DNA from: Candidatus Gastranaerophilales bacterium
GTDB lineage: Bacteria; Cyanobacteriota; Vampirovibrionia; Gastranaerophilales; Gastranaerophilaceae
Length of the DNA: 38,503 bases
Assembly: GCA_947587615.1 (NCBI GenBank)
Contig: CANPYC010000017.1
Location: forward strand, 1-38,503
Direction: 5' to 3'
Shown here: positions 1-8,041 of the stretch, piece after piece
Layout: each line of letters opens with the position of its first letter
How positions within the stretch are numbered: the stretch's first letter is position 1
Translations under genes and position numbers: made by a program
The notes under the pieces: model-generated
The model's input: the letters and a program-made list of their open reading frames with translations, nothing else
What the model was told of the DNA's origin: nothing
Database searches by the model: none

Positions 1-501
1 ACCGACAGAAGGTATATCAAAACATACCGTTGCGCCGTTTAACTTTGTAGCGCTTGCGCTTACGTAACCGTCTTCTATTTTACAGTTGCATCCGAGTGCT
101 TCAAGACCTTTTATGTGAAAATTTACTCTTCTTTCTCCGATTTTACAGCCGCCGGGGAGTGCTACCTGCGCTTTTCGTAACCTGCCTATTAAGGCACCTA
201 AAACACAAAAACTTGCACGCATTTTTGATACGTATTCTTTTGAAGCAATACAATTTGTAAGATTTGTTGAATCAATTTCAACTTTTTTTAAGCTTTTGTC
301 ATAGTAAGTTTTAGCTCCAAGTTCTCTTAAAACTTCAAGCATTATTTCAACATCCGATAAATCGGGAACGTTATAGATTATACATTTATCCTTGCAAAGC
401 AAAGTTGCCGCCATAAGCTTCAATACGGAATTTTTTGCTCCCGCAATTGTTACTTCGCCTTTTGTTGGTTTACATCCTTTTATTATTAATTTTTCGCTCA
501 A
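1..501 (-). CDS. murA: UDP-N-acetylglucosamine 1-carboxyvinyltransferase (MurA), partial: 167 N-terminal residues
   Basis: First committed step of peptidoglycan synthesis: transfers enolpyruvate from PEP to UDP-GlcNAc in the cytoplasm. The gene enters from the left window edge, so the C-terminal part is missing. Visible are the N-terminal GAKNSVLKLMAATLL motif (residues 21-35) and the PEP-binding loop LPGGCKIGERRVNFH (115-129) with the catalytic cysteine at about 119, so it is the Cys (fosfomycin-target) form. I place the start at TTG (499-501): AAGGA lies about 7 bases upstream and the next residues, SEKLIIKG, fit the family N-terminus. No ATG in this frame gives a full N-terminal strand. 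It is followed by yidC on the same strand upstream, about 85 bases away. Confidence 0.93.
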   Translation of the reverse strand, partial: MSEKLIIKGCKPTKGEVTIAGAKNSVLKLMAATLLCKDKCIIYNVPDLSDVEIMLEVLRELGAKTYYDKSLKKVEIDSTNLTNCIASKEYVSKMRASFCVLGALIGRLRKAQVALPGGCKIGERRVNFHIKGLEALGCNCKIEDGYVSASATKLNGATVCFDIPSVG

Positions 502-585
502 GTTATTGTCCTTTTCTAACTGATTTTATTATAAATTTTAATTCATATAAATATATAAGGCAAAAAATAAAATTTTTGTACGATA

Positions 586-1701
586 TTATTTTTCATCCTT
601 ATTATCTACAACTTTTGCATCAATAACTTTAGCGTCAACTATATTGTTATCAGTTGTTTGCGCTTTATTTTTTTTATTGTCCTCAAGCTCTAACTGCTTA
701 TTAATTGCAACCGTTTGAACAATTTGAAAAACATTACTTGTAACAAGGTATAATAAAGCGCCTGCGGGTATCGGGATAAATACAAATGTTAGTATTATCA
801 TAACAGGCATAATTGTACCCATTGATTTTTGAATTGCTGCTTGAGTTGCATCCTGGTTTTTTTGCTGGGTTGTTGCTATCATAACTTTTTGAGAGAGCCA
901 AATTGTAATACCAAACAGGGCAACAAGTAAAATAACGTCATAATGTATTGCGTTTTGAGCAGGGATAGTTGGTATTGAAGCTGCAAGAATAGTTTCACCT
1001 TTTTTAGTGAATTGAATATTTTCCGTCTCTTTTGTCATGATATTCATAACGGAAATATCTGCCTTTTGAACTTTGCTTAATTGACTAAAGCTTAAATTTA
1101 AGTCATCAAGCGATATTTTAAGCTCAATCGGTTTATCTTTTTCAATTTCTCCTTGAATTTGAATTGCCTTTTGAGGTTTGGTTATTTTAACGTTATTTAT
1201 AACCTGATTATCTTCTAAATATACTTTAGCTGTTTTTCCTGCCTGGAATTGAGCGTTGTTTGATACGGAGAATTTACCGTCCAGTGAAACTCCCGCATTA
1301 GATTTAATTGTTGCATCAAGTCTGTTTATAAAAAGAAAATGGGTATTACCTGCTATTTGAATAAATTGAGGGCTCATTAGGGCACTATAAAGCATAATAA
1401 ATACGGGGATTTGTATAAGCATGGGAAGACACCCTGCCGTTGGGTTAAAATTATGCTCTTTATAAAATTCCATCATTTTTTGCTGCATTAATTGAGGATT
1501 AGATTTGTATTTTTCTTGTATCATTTTCATTTTAGGGCCGAGGCTTTGCATATTTTTCATTGAGCGTTGTTGAGTAACGCTGATTGGCCAAAGGCATGCT
1601 CTCATAACTATTGTAAAAATTATTATTGCCATACCGTAAGAACCTGCTATTTGCGCAAGTTTATTTAATATTTGTATTGTTATGGTAACAAAATCTGTCA
1701 T
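586..1701 (-). CDS. yidC: Membrane protein insertase YidC/Oxa1/Alb3 family, with a large extracytoplasmic insertion
   Basis: Inserts and folds inner-membrane proteins, alone or with SecYEG. The conserved core is clear: TM1 with the groove arginine (R34, in IVMRACLWPISVTQQRSM), the cytoplasmic coiled hairpin (residues 48-85), the NPTAGCLPMLIQIPVF segment of TM2 (86-101), TM3 near 253-272 and the terminal TM pair near 298-330. Unlike the usual short loop, about 120 hydrophilic residues (127-248) separate TM2 and TM3. They read as strand-rich (KVYLEDNQVINNVKIT, PIELKISLDDLNL) and end near IPTIPAQNAIHYD. The C-terminus is a charged tail with VDAKVIDAKVVD repeats. There is no long N-terminal periplasmic domain as in Proteobacteria. 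A strong GAGGAGAG site precedes the ATG. It is divergent from mnmE across 73 bases. Confidence 0.95.
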   Translation of the reverse strand: MTDFVTITIQILNKLAQIAGSYGMAIIIFTIVMRACLWPISVTQQRSMKNMQSLGPKMKMIQEKYKSNPQLMQQKMMEFYKEHNFNPTAGCLPMLIQIPVFIMLYSALMSPQFIQIAGNTHFLFINRLDATIKSNAGVSLDGKFSVSNNAQFQAGKTAKVYLEDNQVINNVKITKPQKAIQIQGEIEKDKPIELKISLDDLNLSFSQLSKVQKADISVMNIMTKETENIQFTKKGETILAASIPTIPAQNAIHYDVILLVALFGITIWLSQKVMIATTQQKNQDATQAAIQKSMGTIMPVMIILTFVFIPIPAGALLYLVTSNVFQIVQTVAINKQLELEDNKKNKAQTTDNNIVDAKVIDAKVVDNKDEK

Positions 1702-1758
1702 TATTCTCTCCTCAAATTTAACAGTTTAAAGATTTACGTATAAATTTTACTATAAACA

Positions 1759-1767
1759 TGCTAAAAT
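1759..1767 (+). promoter_or_regulatory. Extended -10 promoter for mnmE, apparently leaderless
   Basis: TG-C-TAAAAT at 1759-1767 is an extended -10 element ending 7 bases before the mnmE ATG. The expected start point therefore falls on or next to the A of the start codon. No Shine-Dalgarno sequence is present. Confidence 0.5.
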
Positions 1768-1774
1768 TATTCCT

Positions 1775-3109
1775 ATGGAAAATAATTTTGATACAATTGT
1801 TGCAATAATTACCCCAATGGCTTATAGTGCAGTTGGTATAATAAGATTATCGGGTGAAAAGTCAATTCAAATAGCACAGAGCATATTTTCAAGAAAAATT
1901 AAGCCCAAAAAAATAAACTACGGACATATTTTGAATTCAAATAAAGATGTATTGGATGAAGTAATACTTTTGCCTTTTGTTGCCCCTCACAGCTATACGG
2001 GTGAAGATGTCGTAGAAATTCAAACCCATGGAAACCCGCAAATATTAAATTCAATTCTTGAACTTATTATCTCAAAAGGGGCAAGAATTGCTCAAAGAGG
2101 TGAATTTACAAAACGTGCTTTTTTAAACCACAGAATAGACCTCTCGCAAGCAGAAGCGGTTTTGGATATAATCCAATCAAAAAGCATTAAATCGGCTCAA
2201 AATGCGCTTTCTAATCTTGACGGATATTTAAAAAATAAAATACTTGAGATAAAAAATAATTTAGTCGATATCTATTCAAAAGTTATTGCTTCAATTGATT
2301 TTCCAGAAGATGTGAAAGAAGTTGATAAAAATACTATCGTTTCGATATGTAGTGATAATATTCAGAAGATTAATGAAATTTTAAAAAACGCTAAAAGCCA
2401 CGATTTTATAAGAGACGGAATATCAGCCTGTCTGATTGGCAGACCCAATGTCGGTAAAAGTTCATTATTTAACGCACTTTTAAACTATTCAAGGGCAATA
2501 GTAACACCAATCGAAGGAACAACAAGAGATACAATTAAAGAAGCGATTAATTTAGAAGGCTATTTAATTAATTTTATAGATACCGCAGGAATAAGAGATA
2601 AAGATAAGGCGGATGTTGTTGAAAAAATAGGAATTGATAATTCAATTGAGCAAATTAAAAACTCTGATATCGTATTATTTTTATTTGAAAAATCAATTGA
2701 TGAAGTTGATAAAAATTTAATTGAATTAGCTAAAGATAAGAATTATCTTTTCATTAAAACAAAATGTGATATAGAAGAAAAAAACATAAACGATAGCGAA
2801 AATTTAATTTCAACAAGTTCTAAAACGGGTTTTGGAGTAAATAAACTTAAAGAAAAAATTGTTCAAATAATTAAAAATTTAATTCCGAATGATACTAGCT
2901 ATACAACAAATAAAAGGCAGCAAAATTGCCTTATAAAAGCACTTGATGCCCTTCAAAACGTTATCTGTGCGCCTGAATTTGATGATATGAGCGATTTATA
3001 CGCAATGGATTTAAAAAACGCAATTTTAGCGCTTGATGAAATAACGGGAGAAGTTTTAACGGATAATATTTTAGATAATATCTTTGACAATTTTTGTATA
3101 GGAAAATAG
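1775..3109 (+). CDS. mnmE: tRNA uridine-5-carboxymethylaminomethyl(34) synthesis GTPase MnmE
   Basis: With MnmG it modifies wobble uridine-34 of certain tRNAs in the cytoplasm, using a formyl-folate carbon and GTP hydrolysis. The order is the N-terminal folate-binding domain (1-118, with RGEFTKRAFLNHRIDLSQAE at 108-127), the helical domain, the inserted G domain with P-loop GRPNVGKS (222-229), TTRDT switch I (248-252), DTAG (269-272) and TKCD as G4, and the C-terminal CIGK box whose Cys is conserved in the family. At 444 residues the length is typical. The start codon lacks a Shine-Dalgarno sequence and sits just after a -10 element, so it is probably translated leaderless. Confidence 0.97.
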   Translation: MENNFDTIVAIITPMAYSAVGIIRLSGEKSIQIAQSIFSRKIKPKKINYGHILNSNKDVLDEVILLPFVAPHSYTGEDVVEIQTHGNPQILNSILELIISKGARIAQRGEFTKRAFLNHRIDLSQAEAVLDIIQSKSIKSAQNALSNLDGYLKNKILEIKNNLVDIYSKVIASIDFPEDVKEVDKNTIVSICSDNIQKINEILKNAKSHDFIRDGISACLIGRPNVGKSSLFNALLNYSRAIVTPIEGTTRDTIKEAINLEGYLINFIDTAGIRDKDKADVVEKIGIDNSIEQIKNSDIVLFLFEKSIDEVDKNLIELAKDKNYLFIKTKCDIEEKNINDSENLISTSSKTGFGVNKLKEKIVQIIKNLIPNDTSYTTNKRQQNCLIKALDALQNVICAPEFDDMSDLYAMDLKNAILALDEITGEVLTDNILDNIFDNFCIGK

Positions 3110-3127
3110 CCGTTTAACTTTATATTC

Positions 3128-4414
3128 TTATTTGTATAGGGATTTTATGTATTTTGCTACACCTTCACCCATTGACATACAGCTTTTTTGAACTCTAAGA
3201 GCGCTATGGGCTTCAAAATCCGCACCTACGATTTTACCTATAACAAAAAGATTATCATAATCAATACTCATTAATGCCTCAACAGGTAGCTCATAGCTTG
3301 GTGTTTCAAGCAAAATTGAAGCGTTTTTTTCGGATGAATGGATGTCTATTGAATAATTTGCGCTCAAAACCGGGTTTTTAAATTTTTTATTATTTAAAAT
3401 ATCTTCTTTTTTATAGATATATTTGGTTTTAACCCTGTTTTGTTCACGAATACCCGTTTGAGTTGCTATATTTGTAATTATTGAATGTTCAAAACCGGGG
3501 AAATATTTTTTTGTAAAGTTATAAATTCTATAAATTGCTTGACGTGCTAAAATCAGTTCATTTGAAGCCATAAAGATATTATCTTTATAATTATCAATCC
3601 TCGGGCAATTAAGCGCAACAAGCCCATCGCCACCCGCAATTGAAAAAATTTGAAAATAGGCTCTATCGGTATTTTTTAAAACACCGTCAACTACTGCTTG
3701 CTTTAAGTATTTATCAATAGCCCAAGTTTTATTTGTATCCCATGTTGAAGCGGTTGTAAAATGAAGTTCGTTTGATGTATTTGTCTCGTCACGATAGGTA
3801 TTGGTAATATTCTCATCTTTATCAACTTCTTTTAAAAATTTACAAAATTTTTCTATATTAACATTTCCTAAGATAAACCTTAAAGTGTTTTGTTGTTTTA
3901 AGTTTGTATCAACTAAAAAAGAACACCCGGCTTTTTTTGAAAATTCCGCTGAACCTGTTGCATCAACAAAATATGTCGAGCTGATTGGTAATGATAAAAA
4001 ACCTGTATCTAAAACAACATTTTTTACTTCATTATCAACGGTTGATATTTTATCAATATTTGCTTCAAATAAGATATCGAGGTATTGTTTTATTTCTTCA
4101 TCAGATAAAATATCATCCAAAACAATTTTCAACAGTTCAGGATTAAACCAACCGTCATTTCCATCTTTATATGTTATTTGAGCGTGATATTTTTTTGCCG
4201 TTTCAACCAGTTTTTTATAATAATCACAGTTTAAATCATTGACGGATGATTTCATAACGGGAACAACGAGCCCTGCGCTCATCAAGCCGCCCAAAAAATT
4301 ATTTTTTTCAACAAGAAGGGTTTTGAGTTTATTTTTTGCACAATTATAAGCACAGGCACAACCCGAAGTCCCCCCGCCTATAATTACAACATCATATTTT
4401 AGATTATTTTCCAT
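3128..4414 (-). CDS. FAD-dependent oxidoreductase (FAD_oxidored family)
   Basis: A soluble flavoprotein with an N-terminal Rossmann dinucleotide-binding motif, VVIIGGGTSGCACAYNCAKN (residues 9-28), then VEKNNFLGGLMSAGLVVPVM, where the flavin-contact GG is followed by a hydrophobic stretch typical of the FAD-dependent dehydrogenase group seen in many anaerobes. A second FAD-contact segment is recognisable as YFVDATGSAEFSKKAG (148-163), and the C-terminal FAD loop as DNLFVIGKIVGADFEAHSALRVQKS. The substrate cannot be told from sequence. It converges with mnmE (18 bases between stops, no clear terminator) and starts leaderless from a good promoter. At 428 residues it looks complete. Confidence 0.85.
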   Translation of the reverse strand: MENNLKYDVVIIGGGTSGCACAYNCAKNKLKTLLVEKNNFLGGLMSAGLVVPVMKSSVNDLNCDYYKKLVETAKKYHAQITYKDGNDGWFNPELLKIVLDDILSDEEIKQYLDILFEANIDKISTVDNEVKNVVLDTGFLSLPISSTYFVDATGSAEFSKKAGCSFLVDTNLKQQNTLRFILGNVNIEKFCKFLKEVDKDENITNTYRDETNTSNELHFTTASTWDTNKTWAIDKYLKQAVVDGVLKNTDRAYFQIFSIAGGDGLVALNCPRIDNYKDNIFMASNELILARQAIYRIYNFTKKYFPGFEHSIITNIATQTGIREQNRVKTKYIYKKEDILNNKKFKNPVLSANYSIDIHSSEKNASILLETPSYELPVEALMSIDYDNLFVIGKIVGADFEAHSALRVQKSCMSMGEGVAKYIKSLYK

Positions 4415-4420
4415 AGTTAA

Positions 4421-4449
4421 ATTATAAAATAGTTTATTGAATTAGTAAA
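4421..4449 (-). promoter_or_regulatory. sigma70 promoter of the FAD oxidoreductase gene
   Basis: On the minus strand TTTACT (4444-4449), a 17-base spacer and a perfect TATAAT (4421-4426) lead after 6 bases to ATGG. The transcript should start at or beside the ATG, which has no Shine-Dalgarno sequence. Confidence 0.65.
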
Positions 4450-4571
4450 AAAATTAATATTTGTTTTAATGATTTTTTGATAAATTTCAAGCCTTATTTT
4501 TTACTTTTTAACCCAAAAAGTATAATGCAACATATTAGGGCAATATATCCTTATATTATAATTAATCGATT

Positions 4572-4599
4572 GGTTATGATAATGTATATTATGTAAAAA
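4572..4599 (+). other. dif: dif-like site / attL
   Basis: Three blocks line up with the E. coli dif site: XerC arm GGTTATGATAA (4572-4582), centre TGTATA (4583-4588), XerD arm TTATGTAAAAA (4589-4599). The centre is identical to E. coli dif. The inner ATAA and TTATGT arm ends also match, and the outer GGT is kept. This copy has both arms, so it can serve as the working chromosome-dimer resolution site after insertion. Confidence 0.85.
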
Positions 4600-4603
4600 A
4601 ATG

Positions 4604-4612
4604 TGTTATAAT
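4604..4612 (+). promoter_or_regulatory. Extended -10 promoter just inside the prophage left end
   Basis: TG-T-TATAAT (4604-4612) is an extended -10 element with a perfect hexamer 29 bases before the first phage gene, which has its own AGGAG ribosome site. No good -35 box is seen at 17 bases. It belongs to the phage side of attL, so it should drive the VP5-VP3-VP1 genes in both the integrated and the circular form. Confidence 0.45.
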
Positions 4613-4641
4613 AAATTTCATAGATTTTATAGGAGTAAAAA

Positions 4642-4983
4642 ATGTTTGATAATTTAATTTTTTCTGTTTACGATTCGGCTAAAGACATCTATCTAGCCCC
4701 GTTTCTATCAATGTCAACTAAAGAAGCCAAGCGCTTTATTTATCAACAGTTAAAACAATCCCCTGATAGCCTTTTATCAATGTATCGTCATCAATACCAC
4801 TTAAAACAAATAGGCAATTTTAATTCAAGAACTGCTAAGGTTACCGATAATTTAACAAAAGATTTAGGCACTCTTAACAATCTATTTGTTGAACAACAAA
4901 CTGAACTATTAGAAGAGCAAGAAAAAGAACAGGCTAAATTAGAAGCTTTTGAACTTTCAAGGAAGAAGGCATCCAATGGCTAA
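4642..4983 (+). CDS. Gokushovirus VP5/ORF5-like small nonstructural protein
   Basis: 113 residues. The N-terminal half (FSVYDSAKDIYLAPFLSMST, then MYRHQYHLKQIGNFNS at about 47-62) has the layout of the ORF5/VP5 protein of chlamydiaphage-type microviruses: a 'xxVYDxxxxxYxxPF' opening, a helical middle and a 'YxLxxIGxFxxxTG' ending. That family is thought to act in genome packaging or replication control, but its role is unproven. A Gln/Glu-rich coiled-coil-like tail (82-106) is longer than usual for the family. The ribosome site is ATAGGAGTAAAAA-ATG. The 3' end overlaps the scaffold gene start by 8 bases, which implies coupled translation. It is the first gene after attL. Confidence 0.7.
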   Translation: MFDNLIFSVYDSAKDIYLAPFLSMSTKEAKRFIYQQLKQSPDSLLSMYRHQYHLKQIGNFNSRTAKVTDNLTKDLGTLNNLFVEQQTELLEEQEKEQAKLEAFELSRKKASNG

Positions 4984-5458
4984 AAGTAATCAATTTTATA
5001 CAAAATTTAATCCTCCGCCCGTTACTGCCTTAGAACAAAAAAATCCTTCAATGACACAACAATCATTCAGTTATGAAACAGACATAAACAACATGGTCAA
5101 AACTATGGTTGATAAAAATGGTAGACAGCATGCAGTTTCAACTGGTGTTCAATCTAGCATTCCGCCATCATCTGCTATTCCTAAGTACGGTGATTTTACT
5201 ATTTACACTCCTTAAAAAATTAGTGAAGCGAGGCAGCTTTTAGCTGAAGCACAAAGTAAATTTAACTCGCTTCCTTCTTCTTTGAGAGATAGATTTCAAA
5301 ACTCGCCTGAAAAACTCGTTAATTTCGTCCTTGATTCGCGAAATTATCAAGAAGCTGTTAAGCTTGGACTTGTAGCTCCTAAAGCTTCTGAAACAACCGA
5401 TACTCTAAACCCATCAACTGACTTAAAACCTAGCGTGCAAGGTCCTGAGGTGTCATAG
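4976..5458 (+). pseudogene. Gokushovirus VP3 internal scaffolding protein, interrupted by an in-frame TAA at codon 80
   Basis: The start ATG (4976) follows a good AAGGAAGAAGG site and opens MAKSNQFYTKFNPPPV. The scaffold hallmarks are SMTQQSFSYETDINNMVK (about 28-45) and IPKYGDFTIYTP (68-79), then TAA (5213-5215). The same frame then continues without interruption for 79 more residues to TAG (5456-5458): KISEARQLLAEAQSKFNSLP, SSLRDRFQNSPEKLVNFVLD and EAVKLGL, which are the conserved C-terminal scaffold signatures. The whole unit is 160 codons plus stop, the normal family length. One base change explains the break. The internal scaffold is needed to build procapsids, so unless the ochre codon is suppressed, this copy should not make particles. 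The VP1 gene also ends in TAA, which argues against a recoded TAA. Confidence 0.85.
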
Positions 5459-5567
5459 CTAAAAGCTACGACTTCTCACACTGCTTGAAGTCGGTCCGCA
5501 TTCTTCCCACTTGATATATATATGCGGACTGACAGAAACCAGTAAATACAATACTTTTACGTTTCTG
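5452..5567 (+). repeat. Chain of four stem-loops between VP3 and VP1
   Basis: Four inverted repeats follow one another: (1) 5452-5460 with 5464-5472, 9-bp stem with one mismatch and a 3-base loop; (2) CGACTTC 5469-5475 with GAAGTCG 5487-5493; (3) TCGGTCCGCAT 5491-5501 with 5522-5532, 11 bp with one G.T pair; (4) CAGAAAC 5533-5539 with GTTTCTG 5561-5567. Neighbouring arms share bases (1/2 and 2/3), so the foldings compete. The first arm covers the VP3 stop codon. In ssDNA phages such intergenic folds can be complementary-strand origins, packaging signals or mRNA stabilisers; which one applies is not shown. Confidence 0.7.
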
Positions 5568-5591
5568 ACCATAAAAAAAGGAGTTTATAAA

Positions 5592-7238
5592 ATGCCCTCT
5601 AACCAAATGATTAATAGTTATAACCAAGTACCTCAAACCCTAATAAATCGTAGTATCTTTGACCGCTCATTTAAACACTCAACTACTTTAGATTCAGGAT
5701 ATCTTGTTCCAATCTTTACTGATGAAATATTACCTGGTGATACGATTGATTTATCTGCTACATTATTTGCTCGTCTTGCTACTCAAGTAGTTCCCTTTAT
5801 GGATAACGCTTATATTGAATTTCACCTCTGGTTTGTCCCCCGCCGTCTTGTTTGGGACAATTGGCAAAAATTTATGGGTGAGCAATTAAACCCTGGTGAT
5901 TCTATTGACTACCTAATACCTCAAGTTGAATCTCCCTCAAAAACTGGCTGTTTAGAAGGTGAATTACTAACTTATTTAGGTATGCCTATTCGTGTTCCTG
6001 ATTTCAAAATTGACGCTTGTTATCCTCGTTCATACAATCTTGTTTATAACGAGTGGTACCGTTCAGAAATACTTCAAGATTCTGTACCAGTTCCTAAAGA
6101 TGATGGACCTGATGATATTACTAACTACAAGTTATTAAGACGCGGTAAACGTGGTGATTATTTCACAAATGCAACTCCCGCTCCACAAAAAGGTGCTGGT
6201 GTAGAGCTCCCCCTTGGTGGAACTGCTCCAGTCTTTGGTAACGGAATGTCATTAGGTTTGCAGTCATATAAAAACAATCCTCAAGGTTTAGATAAAGTAG
6301 GATTAATTGGTCATAATGACTCTGTAGGTGCCTGGTTTTATGGTTCAACTGGTTCATATGGAAAAATGACATCAGATACTACAGCAGGCGGAGGTAATTA
6401 TAATTCAGCAGGTAAAATTTACGGTGTTACAACAGAGCCCGATAAATCCGGTTTAATTTGTGATTTAAGCACTGCTACAGCTGCAACAATCAATACACTA
6501 CGTCAAGCAATCGCTTTACAACAATTTCTTGAAAAAGATATGAGAGGTGGTACCCGCTATATCGAGTTAGTATTCTCTCATTTTGGTGTTGTTTCCCCTG
6601 ATGCACGACTTCAAAGACCTGAGTTTCTCGGTTCCTTCTCTGCTCATCTTAATCAAAATACAGTTGCTCAAACTTCACAAACAACTCAAGGTGAAAACGG
6701 AAGCCCTCAAGCTAACCTTTCTGCCTATTCAACATTCTCTGTACAAGGTAACAATATAGTTCATTCATTCACTGAACACGGTATATTATTAGGTATCTGC
6801 CAAATAAGAGCTGACTTATCCTATCAATACGGCTGTGACAGAGCCTTAACCCGTCGTACAAGATATGATTTCTTCTGGCCTGAATTTGCTCACTTAGGTG
6901 ATCAAGAAATAAGAAATAAAGAAATTTATGCTCAAGGTAATGAACAGGATGATGAAATATTCGGTTATACTGAACGCTACGGTGAATACAGAATAAAAAA
7001 TAATTTAATTACTGGTCGTCTTAATTCCAGAGCTCAAACTCCTTTGGATGTATGGCATTTAGCACAAAAATTTGCTAAATTACCTGTACTTAATGATGAA
7101 TTTATCCAAGATACACCTGACTTTAAACGTGTTATTGCTGTTCAGGATGAACCTGAGTTTATACTTGACGCAGATTTCCAATACTATCACACACGCCCAA
7201 TCCCTGTATACGGTATCCCTGGTCTTGAAAGGATATAA
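5592..7238 (+). CDS. Gokushovirus major capsid protein VP1
   Basis: 548 residues from the ATG at 5592, chosen because AGGAG lies 8 bases upstream and MPSNQMINSYNQVPQTLINR is the expected N-terminal style; the reading frame is open further upstream but that part overlaps a hairpin region. Family marks: SFKHSTTLDSGYLVPIFTDE with the 'LPGDT' strand, FHLWFVPRRLVWDNWQKFMG, YNLVYNEWYRSEILQDS, KRGDYFTNATPAPQKG, then YIELVFSHFGVVSPDARLQRPEFLGS and the C-terminal RTRYDFFWPEFAHLGDQ. It is the Microviridae eight-stranded jelly-roll capsid subunit. The Gly/Ser/Thr-rich stretch between PAPQKG and LRQAIALQQF sits where gokushoviruses carry the large surface insertion that makes threefold spikes, and is the most variable part. 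It ends 2 bases before the VP2 start. Confidence 0.97.
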   Translation: MPSNQMINSYNQVPQTLINRSIFDRSFKHSTTLDSGYLVPIFTDEILPGDTIDLSATLFARLATQVVPFMDNAYIEFHLWFVPRRLVWDNWQKFMGEQLNPGDSIDYLIPQVESPSKTGCLEGELLTYLGMPIRVPDFKIDACYPRSYNLVYNEWYRSEILQDSVPVPKDDGPDDITNYKLLRRGKRGDYFTNATPAPQKGAGVELPLGGTAPVFGNGMSLGLQSYKNNPQGLDKVGLIGHNDSVGAWFYGSTGSYGKMTSDTTAGGGNYNSAGKIYGVTTEPDKSGLICDLSTATAATINTLRQAIALQQFLEKDMRGGTRYIELVFSHFGVVSPDARLQRPEFLGSFSAHLNQNTVAQTSQTTQGENGSPQANLSAYSTFSVQGNNIVHSFTEHGILLGICQIRADLSYQYGCDRALTRRTRYDFFWPEFAHLGDQEIRNKEIYAQGNEQDDEIFGYTERYGEYRIKNNLITGRLNSRAQTPLDVWHLAQKFAKLPVLNDEFIQDTPDFKRVIAVQDEPEFILDADFQYYHTRPIPVYGIPGLERI

Positions 7239-7240
7239 CA

Positions 7241-8041
7241 ATGTCAATAGGTTCTTCGGTAGCTAATGGTTTATTTGGTCTTGCCTCCGGTTTCCTTGGT
7301 GGTTTCCTCGGTGATTATTCAAGTGCAAAAGCAGCTAAACGTTCTTTTGAATATTCATCTCGCCTTCAAGCTCAACAAAATGCATTCACTGAAAGGATGG
7401 CAAATACTGCTCATCAACGTGAAGTTAAAGACCTTAGAGCTGCTGGTCTAAACCCAATATTATCAGCAACCGGTGGTAGTGGTGCAGCTACCCCTTCTGC
7501 CGGTTCTGCTTCTCTTTCCGTTGATAACTCACATCTTGAAAATGCAGTGGCTACAGCATTAGATTTCAAACGCTTGCGCAATGAAACACAACTCAAAGAT
7601 AGCACAAAAGAAGTTAACGCTTCTACTGTCAAATTAAATGAAGCTAATGAACGTAAGTCAATCTATGATGCTGATACTGCACATGAACAAGCTGCATATA
7701 TTAATGAACAAAACAGACAATTTCAAGTATATGGCCCTCAACTGTCACAACTTCAAGTATTGCAAGGTTTAACAAATATAAAAAATCAAAATGCTGTTAC
7801 AGCTCAACAGGTCAAATTAATGCAATCACAGATTGACAATTACCGCTCATCTACTTGGAGAAATTATAAATCTGCTCTTGGATTTTCTGAAAGTGAATCT
7901 GAAAGTTACAGTACTAACCAAGATGATACTAAGCACCCATTTAGTTTTTCTGCCGGAAAAAGTGGTATTTCATTAACTCCTAGCTATAAATCTGATAGTG
8001 GCGGTTACTCTCGTTCTCGTTCTCGTTCACGTTCTTATTAG
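7241..8041 (+). CDS. Gokushovirus VP2 (DNA pilot / minor capsid protein)
   Basis: 266 residues. A Gly-rich hydrophobic N-terminus (about 7-25, with GxxxG spacing) is followed by the family signature MANTAHQREVKDLRAAGLNP (53-72) and ILSATGGSGAATPSAGSASL. The middle (residues 100-205) is long amphipathic helix rich in Gln/Asn, consistent with the pilot proteins that assemble into a DNA-translocating helical tube. The C-terminus is a run of Ser/Arg dipeptides (SRSRSRSRS), basic and probably DNA-contacting. An AAGGATATAAC site precedes the ATG, and its start nearly abuts VP1. Confidence 0.95.
   Translation: MSIGSSVANGLFGLASGFLGGFLGDYSSAKAAKRSFEYSSRLQAQQNAFTERMANTAHQREVKDLRAAGLNPILSATGGSGAATPSAGSASLSVDNSHLENAVATALDFKRLRNETQLKDSTKEVNASTVKLNEANERKSIYDADTAHEQAAYINEQNRQFQVYGPQLSQLQVLQGLTNIKNQNAVTAQQVKLMQSQIDNYRSSTWRNYKSALGFSESESESYSTNQDDTKHPFSFSAGKSGISLTPSYKSDSGGYSRSRSRSRSY

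Noticed and set aside
5213-5215. Recoding of TAA as a sense codon in the phage
   Set aside because: VP1 ends in TAA right before the VP2 start, and host genes also use TAA stops; reassignment would fuse genes.
6145-6165. RGD tripeptide in VP1 (KRGDYF)
   Set aside because: It is a variant of the conserved K-R-x-DYFT capsid motif, not an adhesion signal.
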